Of a stretch of 64,000 nucleotides of DNA, positions 47,443-56,484 are shown one piece after another (position 1 is the stretch's first letter; every line of letters begins with the position of its first letter). The notes under the pieces were generated by a model. That model was not told the origin of the DNA and did not search any database. It saw nothing but the letters and a program-made list of their open reading frames with translations. The stretch lies in NCBI RefSeq assembly GCF_013266755.1, contig NZ_JABRWJ010000007.1:492534-556533 (forward strand), given 5' to 3'. This stretch comes from Pseudaquabacterium terrae. Its GTDB lineage: Bacteria > Pseudomonadota > Gammaproteobacteria > Burkholderiales > Burkholderiaceae_C. The translations under genes and the position numbers were made by a program.

Positions 47443-49536
47443 ATGAGCCAGCGGCGCTTGCGCTCGCGCGCCGTCGCCGCGGCTGCGGCGGCGGCGCTCG
47501 CGTTGCTGCCCGCGCTCGGCGGACCCGCCGCATCGACGAGCCAGGAGCGCCTGGCGCTGGTCATCGGCAACGCCAACTATCCGGGCAACGAGCTGCTGAA
47601 TCCGAAGAACGACGCGCGCGCGGTCGCCGAGCTGCTGCAGCGCGCCGGCTTCCAGGTCGACGCGCGCTACGACGCCTCGCGCGCCGACATGGTGTCGGCG
47701 ATGCAGCGCTTCGGCGCGCGCATGCGCGACAGCCAGGTGCGCTTCGCCGTCTTCTACTACGCCGGCCACGGCCTGCAGCAGGACTGGCGCAACTACCTGG
47801 TGCCGGTCGATGCCAAGGTCAAGACCGCGCCCGACGTGCAGCGCCAGACCGTCGACGTCAGCGAGCTGATGCGCCACATGAGCGAAGCCCGCGGGCGCAG
47901 CTACCTGCTGATCCTCGACGCCTGCCGCGAGGACCCCTTCGTCGGCGCCTGGCGCCCGCCCGCCAAGGGCCTGAGCCCCTTCGATGCGCCGGCCGGCAGC
48001 CTGCTCGCCTACGCCACCGCGCCGGGGCAGCTGGCCTACGACGGGCGCGGCAGCAACGGCCTGTACACCAAGCACCTGGTGCGCGAGCTGGCCACGCCGG
48101 ACACCTCGCTCGAAGACGCCTTCAAGCGCGTGCGCCTGAACGTGCGCATGGAGTCCGAAGGCCGCCAGGTGCCGTGGGAGAGCACCTCGCTCGAGCAGGA
48201 CGTGATGCTGTTTCCACAGCGCAAGGGCACGCTGTCGGTGACCGAGCTGGAACAGCGCTTCGAGAAGGAGATGTCCGACTGGCAGCGCGTGCGCAACAGC
48301 AGCAACGTGGCCCAGCTGACCGAGTTCATCCGCGCCTATCCCAGCGGCAACGCGAGCGAGCTGGCGCAGGCGCGGCTCAATCGCCTGCTCGAGGATGAGC
48401 TGCGCAAGAACGAGACCGCGCGCCGCGAGGAGGCCCGGCGCAAGGCGGCCGAGGCCGAGGCCGAACGGCTGAAGGCCGAGACGGCGCTGCGCGAGCGGCT
48501 CGCGGCCGCCGAGCGCGAGGCGCAGCGCGTGGCCGCCGAACGCGAGGCCGCGCGCATCGCCGCCGAGCGTGAAGCCACCCGCATCGCCGCCGATCGCGAA
48601 GCCGCGCGCAAGGAAGCCGAGCGTGCCGAAGCCGCGCGCATCGCCGCCGAGCGGGCTGACGCCGCGCGCATCGCCGCCGCCGAAAGCGCCGCCCGGCAGC
48701 GCGCGGCCGAAGAAGCCGAGCTGCGCCGGCGCCAGGAGGCCGAGGCCCGCCAGCGCGAACGTGAGCGCCAGGAGGCGGTGCGCGTGGCCGAGCAGCGCGC
48801 GGCCGAGGTCGAGAGCCGGCGCAAGCAGGCCGAAGCGCAGGAGCGCCAGGCCGCCGAGACCCGCGCGCGCGAAGCCGACGCCGCACGGCGCGAGCTGCAG
48901 CGGCTGGCCGACGCGGCCGACAAGCAGCGCATCGTCGCCGCGCAACCGGCGCTGGCGGTGGTCGCGCAGCTGGCGCCGACGCCCTTCTTCCAGGGCCGGC
49001 AGCAGCACCGGCGCGACTACCGCGTTGGCGACCACTTCGAATTCCGCATCGTCGACCAGTTCAGCCGCAGCGAGAAGCCGCTGTCCTTGCATGTCACCGC
49101 AGTCGACGAGAATGTCGACCGGGTCGAATACAACGGCGGCGAGTACGCTTCGGACATGATGGGCAACACCACGGCCAATCCGCTCGGCAGCATGGGCACG
49201 CCACGCCAGTTCTATCCGGCCGAGCTGGTCGTCGGCCACCGCTGGCGCACGATGTTCAAGCAATCCCGGGCCCGGGTCGCCGGCCTGCAGTACACCTTCC
49301 AGTACGACGTCAAGGTCGCTGCGAAGGAGACGATCCAGGTGCCTGCCGGCCGCTACGAGGCCTACCGCATCGAGGCCCGCGGCTTCAACGTCGACCTCGG
49401 CGCCGCGATCACCCGCACGATCTGGATCGCGCCGGGCGTCAATGCCGACATCGCGCACGAGACGATGGTGCGGCTGCGCGACGGCCGCGTCGAGCAGCAC
49501 GACCGGCAGGAACTGGTCTCGCTGGCACGCCGCTGA
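47443..49536 (+). CDS. Exported caspase-like (peptidase C14) protein with long coiled coil
   Basis: A 697-residue protein with a signal peptide ([21 protein letters not shown]) followed by a caspase p20-like domain at about 35-260: RLALVIGNANYPGNELLNPKNDA, the catalytic His109 in FYYAGHG and Cys161 in LLILDACRED. Both catalytic residues are present. A charged region of about 180 residues (roughly 310-490), rich in AERE/AARIAAE repeats, forms a coiled coil. The last 190 residues form a beta-rich domain (VGDHFEFRIVDQF ... VQVPAGRYEAYRIEARG-like). An ATG at 47443 after the AAGGGGG of copy B is chosen. Bacterial caspase-like proteases are also orthocaspases; the substrate and whether it is self-activating are unknown. 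Confidence 0.86.
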   Translation: MSQRRLRSRAVAAAAAAALALLPALGGPAASTSQERLALVIGNANYPGNELLNPKNDARAVAELLQRAGFQVDARYDASRADMVSAMQRFGARMRDSQVRFAVFYYAGHGLQQDWRNYLVPVDAKVKTAPDVQRQTVDVSELMRHMSEARGRSYLLILDACREDPFVGAWRPPAKGLSPFDAPAGSLLAYATAPGQLAYDGRGSNGLYTKHLVRELATPDTSLEDAFKRVRLNVRMESEGRQVPWESTSLEQDVMLFPQRKGTLSVTELEQRFEKEMSDWQRVRNSSNVAQLTEFIRAYPSGNASELAQARLNRLLEDELRKNETARREEARRKAAEAEAERLKAETALRERLAAAEREAQRVAAEREAARIAAEREATRIAADREAARKEAERAEAARIAAERADAARIAAAESAARQRAAEEAELRRRQEAEARQRERERQEAVRVAEQRAAEVESRRKQAEAQERQAAETRAREADAARRELQRLADAADKQRIVAAQPALAVVAQLAPTPFFQGRQQHRRDYRVGDHFEFRIVDQFSRSEKPLSLHVTAVDENVDRVEYNGGEYASDMMGNTTANPLGSMGTPRQFYPAELVVGHRWRTMFKQSRARVAGLQYTFQYDVKVAAKETIQVPAGRYEAYRIEARGFNVDLGAAITRTIWIAPGVNADIAHETMVRLRDGRVEQHDRQELVSLARR

Positions 49537-49641
49537 TGAAGCCCCCACGCTCGCTTCGCTCGCTGCCCCCTGGGATCCGAAGGATCCCCTGCGGGATCCG
49601 GGGGGCGCGTCAGCGCCTACGGGCGGCCGGGCGCCGCTGAC
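49534..49641 (+). repeat. GC-rich intergenic repeat, second type, copy C
   Basis: The gap between the caspase and kinase genes is dyad-rich (GGATCCGAAGGATCC, CTCGCTTCGCTCGCTGCCCCC). It begins at the TGA stop and abuts the ATG of the kinase. Its core is unlike copies A, B and D. Confidence 0.5.
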
Positions 49642-51495
49642 ATGTTCGACGACAACCTGCCGCAAGGCACGATCGTCGGCGAATTCGAGATCCGCCGCGT
49701 GCTCGGCTACGGCGGCTTCGGCATCGTCTACGAGGCCTACGAGGCGATGCTCGACCGGCGCGTCGCGCTGAAGGAGTATTTCCTGCGCGGCTACTCGCGC
49801 CGCGACGGCGTCGAGGTGCGCCCGTCCAACGACGACGCGGCGGAGATGTTCACCTCCGGCGCCACGCGCTTCGTGCGCGAGGCGCGCCTGTTGTCGATGC
49901 TCAACGAGCGCACGCGCAGCGATGGCTCGCTGGTCGCCGTGTACCGCGTCTTCCAGGCCAACGGCACCGCCTTCATGGCGATGAAGCTGTACGAAGGCCA
50001 GACGATGCGCAACGCGGTGCACCTGGACCCGGACATCGTCACCGAGCCCTGGCTGATCCGCCTGATGGAGCGCCTGCTCGACGCGCTGCACGGCCTGCAT
50101 TCGCTGCCCGGCGAGAACCTGGTGCACCGCGACGTGTCGCCCGACAACATCATCCTGCAGCCCGACGGCTCGCCGGTGCTGCTCGACTTCGGCGCCACGC
50201 GCAAGGCCAACGATGCGCAGACTTCGCTGATCTTCAAGCCCGGCTATTCGCCGATCGAGCAGTACACCGACAGCTTTCCGCTGGGGCCCTGGACCGACCT
50301 GTACGCGCTGTGCGGCGTGGCCTACTTCGCGGTCACCGGCAAGTCGCCGCTGCCGGCGATCGACCGCTATGCCGGCGCGATCTTCAAGACCGCCAGCGAG
50401 CTCGCCGCCGGCCGCTTCTCGCCCGGCTTCCTGGCGCTGATCGACCGCGGCATGGCGGTGCAGCCGGAGAACCGCTGGCGCAGCTGCGACGAGCTGCGCG
50501 CGGCGCTCGATCGCGTGAAGAACGGGACCTACGAGGTGCCGCCGCCGCCCGTTCTGGCCGCGCCGACTTTGATCGACGACCAGGCGACGCAGGTGATGTC
50601 GAGCGGGCCGGGGCCGGCAACGCAGGGCTGGCCGGCCACGGTGACAGCACCGCCCGTCGCGCCACCGATCAGCGTCGCGACGCCGGCAATCAGCGCCCCG
50701 GCGCCGGCGATGGCGACACTCACCGCTCCGCCGGTGCACACCGAAGCGCCCGCGCCCGAGCCGGCACCGGCCGCATCGCGGCGTCCGCTGATGCTGGCGC
50801 TCGGCGGCGGGCTCGTCGCCGCGGCGCTGCTGGGCTACGGCTGGCAGAAGTTGCAGCCGCGCCCGGTGATCGATCCCAAGCTCGGCACGGCGAGCGGGCA
50901 GGCAGCCTCGGCGGTTCCGGTGGTCGCGAAGACCGCGTCGGTGCCGGTCGCAGCGGCGCTGGTGCCGGGGCTGGCCTGCAGTGCGGAGTCGGCCGACTGG
51001 GGCTGCGTGCTCGACGGCCTGGCGAAGCTGTCGACGGCGCAAGACCTGCAGTTGCGCGTCGTGCCGCAGCGCCTGAAGCTCGGCCAGCCGATCACGATCG
51101 AGCTCGCGCCGGCACGTGATGGGCGGTTGATGCTGCTGAGCGTCGACGATGCGCGCGACGGTCGCTTGACCGTGCTGTTCCCGAACGGCAGCGATGCCAA
51201 CGACCGCGCGCATGCCGGCAATGCACTGAAGCTGCCGCGCCGCCCGCACTGGGATCTGGTTGCCCGCCCACCGCTCGGCCGCAGTTGGGTCGTCGCCGTG
51301 CTCACGGCGCAGCCGCTGGCCGTTCCCGCCGCGCTGCAGCAGGGCGTGCCGCTGCAGGACGCGGTGCGCGCGTTTTCCGATGGTCGGCCGCTGGCGCTGC
51401 TCGGTGTGGCCGAATGCACGCCGGGCGCCGCGCCGAGCCCGGGCGAATGCCCAAAGTCACTGTCACTGCGCAGCGCGGACTTCATCATTGACTGA
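49642..51495 (+). CDS. Membrane Ser/Thr protein kinase with a DUF4384-like outer domain
   Basis: A 617-residue receptor-like kinase. The kinase domain at 1-290 has LGYGGFGIVYEAY, Lys44 in VALKEYF, HRDVSPDNI (Asp164, Asn169) and DFG at 182-184, so it is an RD kinase. A Pro/Ala/Thr-rich linker (about 300-385) leads to one transmembrane helix (about 390-412: LMLALGGGLVAAALLGYGW). The outside part has a DUF4384-like region: LGQPITIELAPARDGRLMLLSV and DGRLTVLFPNGSDANDRAHAGN. Such domains often accompany caspase or kinase proteins in envelope signalling. It is followed by the OmpA-type gene 34 bp later. Confidence 0.9.
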   Translation: MFDDNLPQGTIVGEFEIRRVLGYGGFGIVYEAYEAMLDRRVALKEYFLRGYSRRDGVEVRPSNDDAAEMFTSGATRFVREARLLSMLNERTRSDGSLVAVYRVFQANGTAFMAMKLYEGQTMRNAVHLDPDIVTEPWLIRLMERLLDALHGLHSLPGENLVHRDVSPDNIILQPDGSPVLLDFGATRKANDAQTSLIFKPGYSPIEQYTDSFPLGPWTDLYALCGVAYFAVTGKSPLPAIDRYAGAIFKTASELAAGRFSPGFLALIDRGMAVQPENRWRSCDELRAALDRVKNGTYEVPPPPVLAAPTLIDDQATQVMSSGPGPATQGWPATVTAPPVAPPISVATPAISAPAPAMATLTAPPVHTEAPAPEPAPAASRRPLMLALGGGLVAAALLGYGWQKLQPRPVIDPKLGTASGQAASAVPVVAKTASVPVAAALVPGLACSAESADWGCVLDGLAKLSTAQDLQLRVVPQRLKLGQPITIELAPARDGRLMLLSVDDARDGRLTVLFPNGSDANDRAHAGNALKLPRRPHWDLVARPPLGRSWVVAVLTAQPLAVPAALQQGVPLQDAVRAFSDGRPLALLGVAECTPGAAPSPGECPKSLSLRSADFIID

Positions 51496-51529
51496 AGTCC
51501 CGCAAGCGGTGCGGAGCAAGGAGAGACCC

Positions 51530-52069
51530 ATGGCTGCGAAGCGCTTCCACACCCTGATCGCCCCGATCGCCTTGTCGTCGCTGCTGGCCTGTGCCGGGGC
51601 CGCGCTGGCCACCGATTTCGGCAAGCGCACGCCCGAGGTCAAGGAGCTGGTCGACGCGCTGAAGCCGTCCGCCCAGCCCGCCGAGCGCACACGTGGCCTC
51701 GCCGTCGTCGGCGCCGCTGCCACCGCCGCCAAGCCCAGCGCCTCGATGCAGGTCGGCTTCGACTTCGGCTCGGCCGAGGTGATCTCGCGCGACGTCGTGA
51801 AGATCGATCGCCTGGCCGAGGCGCTGAAGAGCGATTCGCTGCGCGAGTACAAGTACCTGGTGATCGGCCACACCGATGCCGTCGGCCCGCTACCGCTGAA
51901 CATGCAGCTGTCGCGCGACCGCGCGGCCTCGGTCGTCAATCACCTGAAGCGCCAGGGCGTCGCCGCCGAGCGCATCGTCTTCGAAGGCCGCGGCCCGAAC
52001 GAGCTGTTGAATCCGCGCCAGCCGGACGCCGCGGAGAACCGGCGCGTCGAGGTGCGCTTGATGCAGTGA
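51530..52069 (+). CDS. OmpA-type peptidoglycan-binding protein
   Basis: A 179-residue periplasmic protein with a signal peptide (LIAPIALSSLLACAGAALA, possibly a lipobox LLAC) and a C-terminal OmpA domain: FDFGSAEVI, YLVIGHTDAVG, NMQLSRDRAASVVNHLKRQGV and EGRGPNELLNP with the usual peptidoglycan-contact residues. It has no beta-barrel. The ATG at 51530 follows an AGGAGAG Shine-Dalgarno. Its stop overlaps the diguanylate cyclase start (GTGA), so the two are translationally coupled. Confidence 0.88.
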   Translation: MAAKRFHTLIAPIALSSLLACAGAALATDFGKRTPEVKELVDALKPSAQPAERTRGLAVVGAAATAAKPSASMQVGFDFGSAEVISRDVVKIDRLAEALKSDSLREYKYLVIGHTDAVGPLPLNMQLSRDRAASVVNHLKRQGVAAERIVFEGRGPNELLNPRQPDAAENRRVEVRLMQ

Positions 52070-53865
52070 CCGGTAGTCGAGCGACCCGCCCCCAAGGCCT
52101 GGCTCGGCGAGCCTGGCAACTGTTGCATGCCGACGCCCCGACCGCCGGGCGGCTGGCCGAGCAGGCGCTCGCGCTCGCACTGAAGAACGCGGACGGCCCG
52201 GCCGAGGCCTGGGCCCGGCTTGTCCGCGGTTACCACCGGCTCAACTTCGGCACGCTCGCCGATGCCGCTGACGAGCTGTGCCGTGCCCGCGCGTGCTTCG
52301 ATGCGCAGAGCGACCGCGCCGGCCACATCCTTGCCGTGGCCGGCTTCGCCCGCACCCTGTGGCGCGGCGGCCGCTACCGCGAGGCCATCGACACCGTGCT
52401 GCCGCTGCGCGACGAGGGCCTGCGCGTGCTGCGCCACGCCCAGCGCAGCGTGCTGCTGAACACGATCGCCGGCTGTTACTCGGCCAACGGCGACTCGGAG
52501 CGCGCCTTCGCCTACATGTACGAAGCGCTGCGCGATGCCGGACCGGCGCACGGCCACGGCCTCGACGCGGTGCTGCACTGCAACCTGTCGAACGAGCTGC
52601 TGCAGCTCGGCGATTTCGAGGAGGCGCTGCGCCAGGTCGAACAAGGGCTCGGCCGTTCGGCCCGCATGAACAACCCGTTCCTGCGCAGCGTGCTGCTGAT
52701 CAACCGCATCATCTGCCTGACCGAGATGGGCCGCGCCGCGGAGGCGCTGGACGACGTGCAGGCGGTGCTCGCGCTGGCGCCCGATGAGAGCGGCCGCGGC
52801 GGCAACGCCAAGCACTTCGAGACCCTGGCCATCGCTGCGCTCGCCGCCGACGACGGGCCGCTGGGCGAGCGGCTGCTCGCGCTGGCCGAGGCCTCGCCCG
52901 GCGCCGGCCTGCCCGACGAGCGCCTCGAGCGGGTGGTCGCACAGGCCCTGCTCGCGCACCAGCAGCAGCGCCTGCCCCACGCACTGCAGGCGCTGGCCGA
53001 CGAGCGCACGCTCGCCGCCGACGACGGCGTGGCCGGCTTGAGCCTGCGCGTGCGCTGCCAGTTCTTCCACTGCGCTTCGGTGCTGCATGAATCCGCCGGC
53101 GAAACGCGCCAGGCGCTGGCCGACCTGCGGCAATGGCAGTCGCTGCACCTGCAACAGGCGCAACGCGCCTCACGGGCGCGCTACCAGGCCGCAGCGCTGC
53201 ACACCGAGCTGCTGCGCTTGCAGCATCGCCTCGAGGAGAACGATGCCCGGCGCCGCGACACCGAGCGCGCGCGCGCCGCGCTGGCCGAGGCGAACAGCCG
53301 CCTCGCGCGCCGCGTCGATGAAGCCCAGGCCCTGCAGGAAGCGCTGCGGCGCCAGGCGACGCGCGATGCGCTGACGGGCCTGTTCAACCGCCGCCACCTC
53401 GACGACACGCTGCCGCAGCTGCTGGCCCAGGCCCGGCGCGCGGCCGAGCCCCTGGCCCTGGCGCTGATCGACCTGGACCACTTCAAGTCGGTCAACGACC
53501 GCTTCGGCCACGATGTCGGCGACCAGCTGCTGGTCGCCTTCGGCCGGCTGCTGGCGCGCAGCGTGCGCGCCGGTGACATCGCCTGCCGCTATGGCGGCGA
53601 GGAGTTCTGCCTGCTGCTGCCGGCCACCGGCGGCCTGGCCGCGCAGCGCCTGGTCGACGGGCTGCTGCAGCGCTGGCGCCGCGAAGCCTTCGAGCTCGAC
53701 GGGCTGACGCTGCAGGGCCTGAGCTTCTCGGCCGGCGTGGTCGACAGCGACGGGCCGGCGCTGGAGCCCGCGGCGCTGCTGCGCGCCGCCGACCAGGCAC
53801 TGCTGATGGCCAAGCAGCTCGGCCGCAACCGCGTGCTGCAGACGGCGCTGCCGGCGGCTGCGTAA
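52066..53865 (+). CDS. TPR - coiled coil - GGDEF diguanylate cyclase
   Basis: A cytoplasmic protein of 599 residues. Residues 1-370 form helical TPR-like repeats (AEQALALALKNADG, LNTIAGCYSANGDSERAFAYM, NLSNELLQLGDFEEALRQVEQG, INRIICLTEMGRAAEALDDV). A coiled coil spans about 375-430, and the GGDEF domain follows at 435-590: RDALTGLFNRRHLD, LIDLDHFKSVNDRFGHDVGD and CRYGGEEFCLLLP, with an RxxD I-site (RAGD) five residues before it. It is expected to be an active, product-inhibited c-di-GMP synthase whose TPR region recognises a partner. GTG start coupled to the OmpA gene. Confidence 0.93.
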   Translation: MTGSRATRPQGLARRAWQLLHADAPTAGRLAEQALALALKNADGPAEAWARLVRGYHRLNFGTLADAADELCRARACFDAQSDRAGHILAVAGFARTLWRGGRYREAIDTVLPLRDEGLRVLRHAQRSVLLNTIAGCYSANGDSERAFAYMYEALRDAGPAHGHGLDAVLHCNLSNELLQLGDFEEALRQVEQGLGRSARMNNPFLRSVLLINRIICLTEMGRAAEALDDVQAVLALAPDESGRGGNAKHFETLAIAALAADDGPLGERLLALAEASPGAGLPDERLERVVAQALLAHQQQRLPHALQALADERTLAADDGVAGLSLRVRCQFFHCASVLHESAGETRQALADLRQWQSLHLQQAQRASRARYQAAALHTELLRLQHRLEENDARRRDTERARAALAEANSRLARRVDEAQALQEALRRQATRDALTGLFNRRHLDDTLPQLLAQARRAAEPLALALIDLDHFKSVNDRFGHDVGDQLLVAFGRLLARSVRAGDIACRYGGEEFCLLLPATGGLAAQRLVDGLLQRWRREAFELDGLTLQGLSFSAGVVDSDGPALEPAALLRAADQALLMAKQLGRNRVLQTALPAAA

Positions 53866-53948
53866 GGAAGGCGTCGCCTGCGCGTCAGTGCGCCGGGCGG
53901 TCGCTGTGGCAGCATGCCGCGGCCCTTCCACTGTACGGAGCTGTCGCG

Positions 53949-54341
53949 ATGACCACCCGCCACCCGATCGAAGCCTGGCACCACGTCGCGCGAACCGGCG
54001 ACCTCGCGGCGCTGGACGCGCTGCTCGCCGATGACGTGGTGTTCCATTCGCCCGTCGTGCACACGCCGCAGCGCGGCAAGGCGATCACCACGCTGTACCT
54101 GCGCGGCGCGCTGCAGGTGCTTGGCAACCCGGCCTTTCGTTACGAGCGCGAGATCGTCGGCGAACGCGATGCGGTGCTCGAGTTCGTCACCGAGATCGAC
54201 GGCCTGCAGGTCAACGGCGTCGACCTGATTCACTGGGACGAGAGCGGCCGCATCGACGATTTCAAGGTCATGGTGCGACCCCTGAAGGCGGTCAACGCGG
54301 TGCACCAGAAGATGGGCGAGCTGCTGCAGCAATTGAAGTAA
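53949..54341 (+). CDS. NTF2/SnoaL-like protein
   Basis: A 130-residue protein with the SnoaL/NTF2-like cone fold: HPIEAWHHVARTGDLAALDALLADDVVFHSPVVHTP, shortened here to its key parts WHHVARTGDLAALDALL and DDVVFHSPV, then LRGALQVL, VLEFVTEIDG and GRIDDFKVMVRPLKAVNAV. No catalytic role is evident. It stands alone between the diguanylate cyclase and the RTX protein. Confidence 0.82.
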   Translation: MTTRHPIEAWHHVARTGDLAALDALLADDVVFHSPVVHTPQRGKAITTLYLRGALQVLGNPAFRYEREIVGERDAVLEFVTEIDGLQVNGVDLIHWDESGRIDDFKVMVRPLKAVNAVHQKMGELLQQLK

Positions 54342-54465
54342 GGCGTAACAACTAACCCCCTGGCTCGGCGGGTGCCCCTTAAACAATCGGCGGCCGAATC
54401 AGCACTTACCGCGAGGATGCTGCTTGCGCCGCACCTGACCTTGAACATCACCAAACGGGGGTTGT

Positions 54466-55572
54466 ATGGCCTTTCATTTGTATGACATCACCGAGCTGTT
54501 CAGCAATGCCAATGGCAGCGTGCAGTTCATCGAGCTGCGCACGGGCGCCAACGGCGAGTCCTTCTGGAGCGGGCAGACGATCACCGTGACCCAGGGTGCC
54601 AGCGTGCACACCTTCACTTTCCCCGGCAACCTGCCGAGCACGCAGACAGCCAACACGTCCGTGCTGCTGGCGACGCAGGGCTTCGCGAACCTCGGCATCG
54701 TGACGCCGAACTTCATCATTCCCGACGGATTCCTCTTCACTGGCGGCAGCGCGACGGTCAACTTCGGCGGCAGCAGTGACGTGGTCAGCTACGCCACGCT
54801 GCCCACCGATGGCCAGCATTCGATCGACCGCAACGGCGCACAGCAGATCAATTCGCCGACCAACTTCGCCGGCCAGACCGGTTCGGTCAACGTGGGGGGC
54901 GGCCTCAATCCGATCGTCGGCACCGCCAATGCCGACACGCTGAACGGCACCGCCGGCGCCGACGACATCGACGGCCTGGCCGGCCGCGACTCGCTGAAGG
55001 GCAACGGCGGCGACGACGTGCTCGACGGCGGCAGCGAGGTCGACACGGCGCTCTACAGCGGCAACCGCGCGACCTACACCGTCGGCGCCGCCGGCGGCAG
55101 CGTCAGCGGTGGCGGCGAAGGCAGCGACATGCTGACCAGCATCGAGCGCGTGCGCTTCGCCGACTTCGCGCTGGCCTTCGACTTCGGCGCCAACGGCGCG
55201 GCATCGAACTCCGCGAAGCTGCTCAATGCCGTGTTCGGCGACGCAGGGCTGCACAACCGCACCTACGCCGGCATCGGCCTGTCCTTGTTCGACGGCGGCC
55301 AGACCTACACCCAGGTTGCCGACCTGGCGATCCATGCCGCGCTCGGCCAGCAGATCGACAACGCGGCGCTGGTGCGACTGCTGTACACCAACGTCGTCGG
55401 TGCCGCGCCGAGCGAGCAGGAGGTGACCAGCTTCGTCGCGCTGATCACCAGCGGCGCGTTCACGCAGACCTCGCTGACGACCTTCGCCGCCGACCACGAG
55501 TTGAACGCGGCGCGGATCAACCTCACCGGCCTCGCGCAGGGCGGGCTCGAATTCACGCCCTCCCCCGGCTGA
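54466..55572 (+). CDS. RTX-like protein with DUF4214-like C terminus
   Basis: A 368-residue protein without an N-terminal signal peptide, probably secreted by a type I system through a C-terminal signal. The N-terminal 140 residues are beta-rich and Asn/Thr/Gly-rich. Two calcium-binding nonapeptide-like runs lie at about 150-200 (GTANADTLNGTAGADDIDG, LAGRDSLKGNGGDDVLDGG). The C-terminal third has the DUF4214 pattern (LYTNVVGAAPSEQEVTSFVALITSG). Type I exporter genes are not in the window. A GGGGG Shine-Dalgarno precedes the ATG. Confidence 0.78.
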   Translation: MAFHLYDITELFSNANGSVQFIELRTGANGESFWSGQTITVTQGASVHTFTFPGNLPSTQTANTSVLLATQGFANLGIVTPNFIIPDGFLFTGGSATVNFGGSSDVVSYATLPTDGQHSIDRNGAQQINSPTNFAGQTGSVNVGGGLNPIVGTANADTLNGTAGADDIDGLAGRDSLKGNGGDDVLDGGSEVDTALYSGNRATYTVGAAGGSVSGGGEGSDMLTSIERVRFADFALAFDFGANGAASNSAKLLNAVFGDAGLHNRTYAGIGLSLFDGGQTYTQVADLAIHAALGQQIDNAALVRLLYTNVVGAAPSEQEVTSFVALITSGAFTQTSLTTFAADHELNAARINLTGLAQGGLEFTPSPG

Positions 55573-55659
55573 GTCTGCGCCGAGCGGCCGAGCAGCCGCG
55601 CGGATGCACCGCGTCGGGCCGGTAGGCATCGCGTCAGCTCGGTGACCGAGACTGCGCGC

Positions 55660-56484
55660 ATGAAGACGGCACGCATGGATCCGCACGTGCACCGCCGCCG
55701 GGTGCTGCTCGCCGCGCTGCCGGGCGCCGCAGCGGCCGGCCCTGCCCGCGCGAATCCACCGGCGTGGGCGCAGCCGTTCGTGCTCGGCACGCATCAGCGC
55801 GAGTCGACCTTCCACGGCCGCTGGCTGCGCCTGATCTACACCGAAGCCTTCCGCCGGCTCGGCGTGCCGCTGACGATGGCGGTCTACCCGCTGCAGCGGC
55901 TGACGCAGATGCTCGACCGAGACGAGATCGACGGCGACGTCGGACGCGTGCCGGGCTTCGGCGAGGACCACCGCTCGCTGCTGCGCGTCGACGAATCCGT
56001 CTGGGACCTGCAGTTGGGCCTGTTCGGCACCAACGCGGCCTTGCCCACGCTGCGCCTGGACGACCTGCGCGGCAGCGCCTGGCGCGGCGTCTACGTGCGC
56101 GGCGTGGCGATCTGCGAGCAGTTGCTGAAGCCGCTGCTGCCGTCGGACCAGCTGTCCGCGCTGAGCAGCGAGACGCAGGGACTGCACATGCTGCTGGCCG
56201 GCCGCGCCGACTTCATGTGCACGACACAGTTCACGATGCTCGAACTGCAGCTGCAGCCGGAATTCCGCCAGGCACCGCCGGCGCGCCGGCTGGTGACGCT
56301 GGGCACGATCCCGATGCATCCTTACGTACAGCGCCGGCATGCCGGGCTGGCCGGCCGGCTGGCCACGGTGCTGCGCGAGCTGAAGAGCGAAGGCACCATC
56401 GAGCGCCAGCGGCTGCAGGTGCTGCGCGAGATGCGCGAGCAGGCAGTCGAGCCCCGCGCCGCTGACGCTCAGATCGAACGCTAG
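55660..56484 (+). CDS. Periplasmic solute-binding protein-like
   Basis: A 274-residue protein with an N-terminal twin-arginine-like signal (HRRRVLLAALPGAAAAGPARA). The mature part resembles family 3 solute-binding proteins without a close match: FVLGTHQRESTFHGRWLRLIY, FRRLGVPLTMAVYPLQRLTQML and LLAGRADFMCTTQFTMLEL, where a ligand-binding two-domain fold is likely. No permease or ATPase follows on this strand. The stop codon shares CTAG with the stop of the convergent ABC ATPase gene. A start at 55675 is also possible. Confidence 0.65.
   Translation: MKTARMDPHVHRRRVLLAALPGAAAAGPARANPPAWAQPFVLGTHQRESTFHGRWLRLIYTEAFRRLGVPLTMAVYPLQRLTQMLDRDEIDGDVGRVPGFGEDHRSLLRVDESVWDLQLGLFGTNAALPTLRLDDLRGSAWRGVYVRGVAICEQLLKPLLPSDQLSALSSETQGLHMLLAGRADFMCTTQFTMLELQLQPEFRQAPPARRLVTLGTIPMHPYVQRRHAGLAGRLATVLRELKSEGTIERQRLQVLREMREQAVEPRAADAQIER

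Noticed and set aside
47239..51249. Very long open frame (over 1300 codons) on the minus strand across the caspase and kinase genes
   Set aside because: It lies opposite genes with clear catalytic motifs, has no recognisable domain, and such antisense frames are expected in very GC-rich DNA where stop codons are rare.
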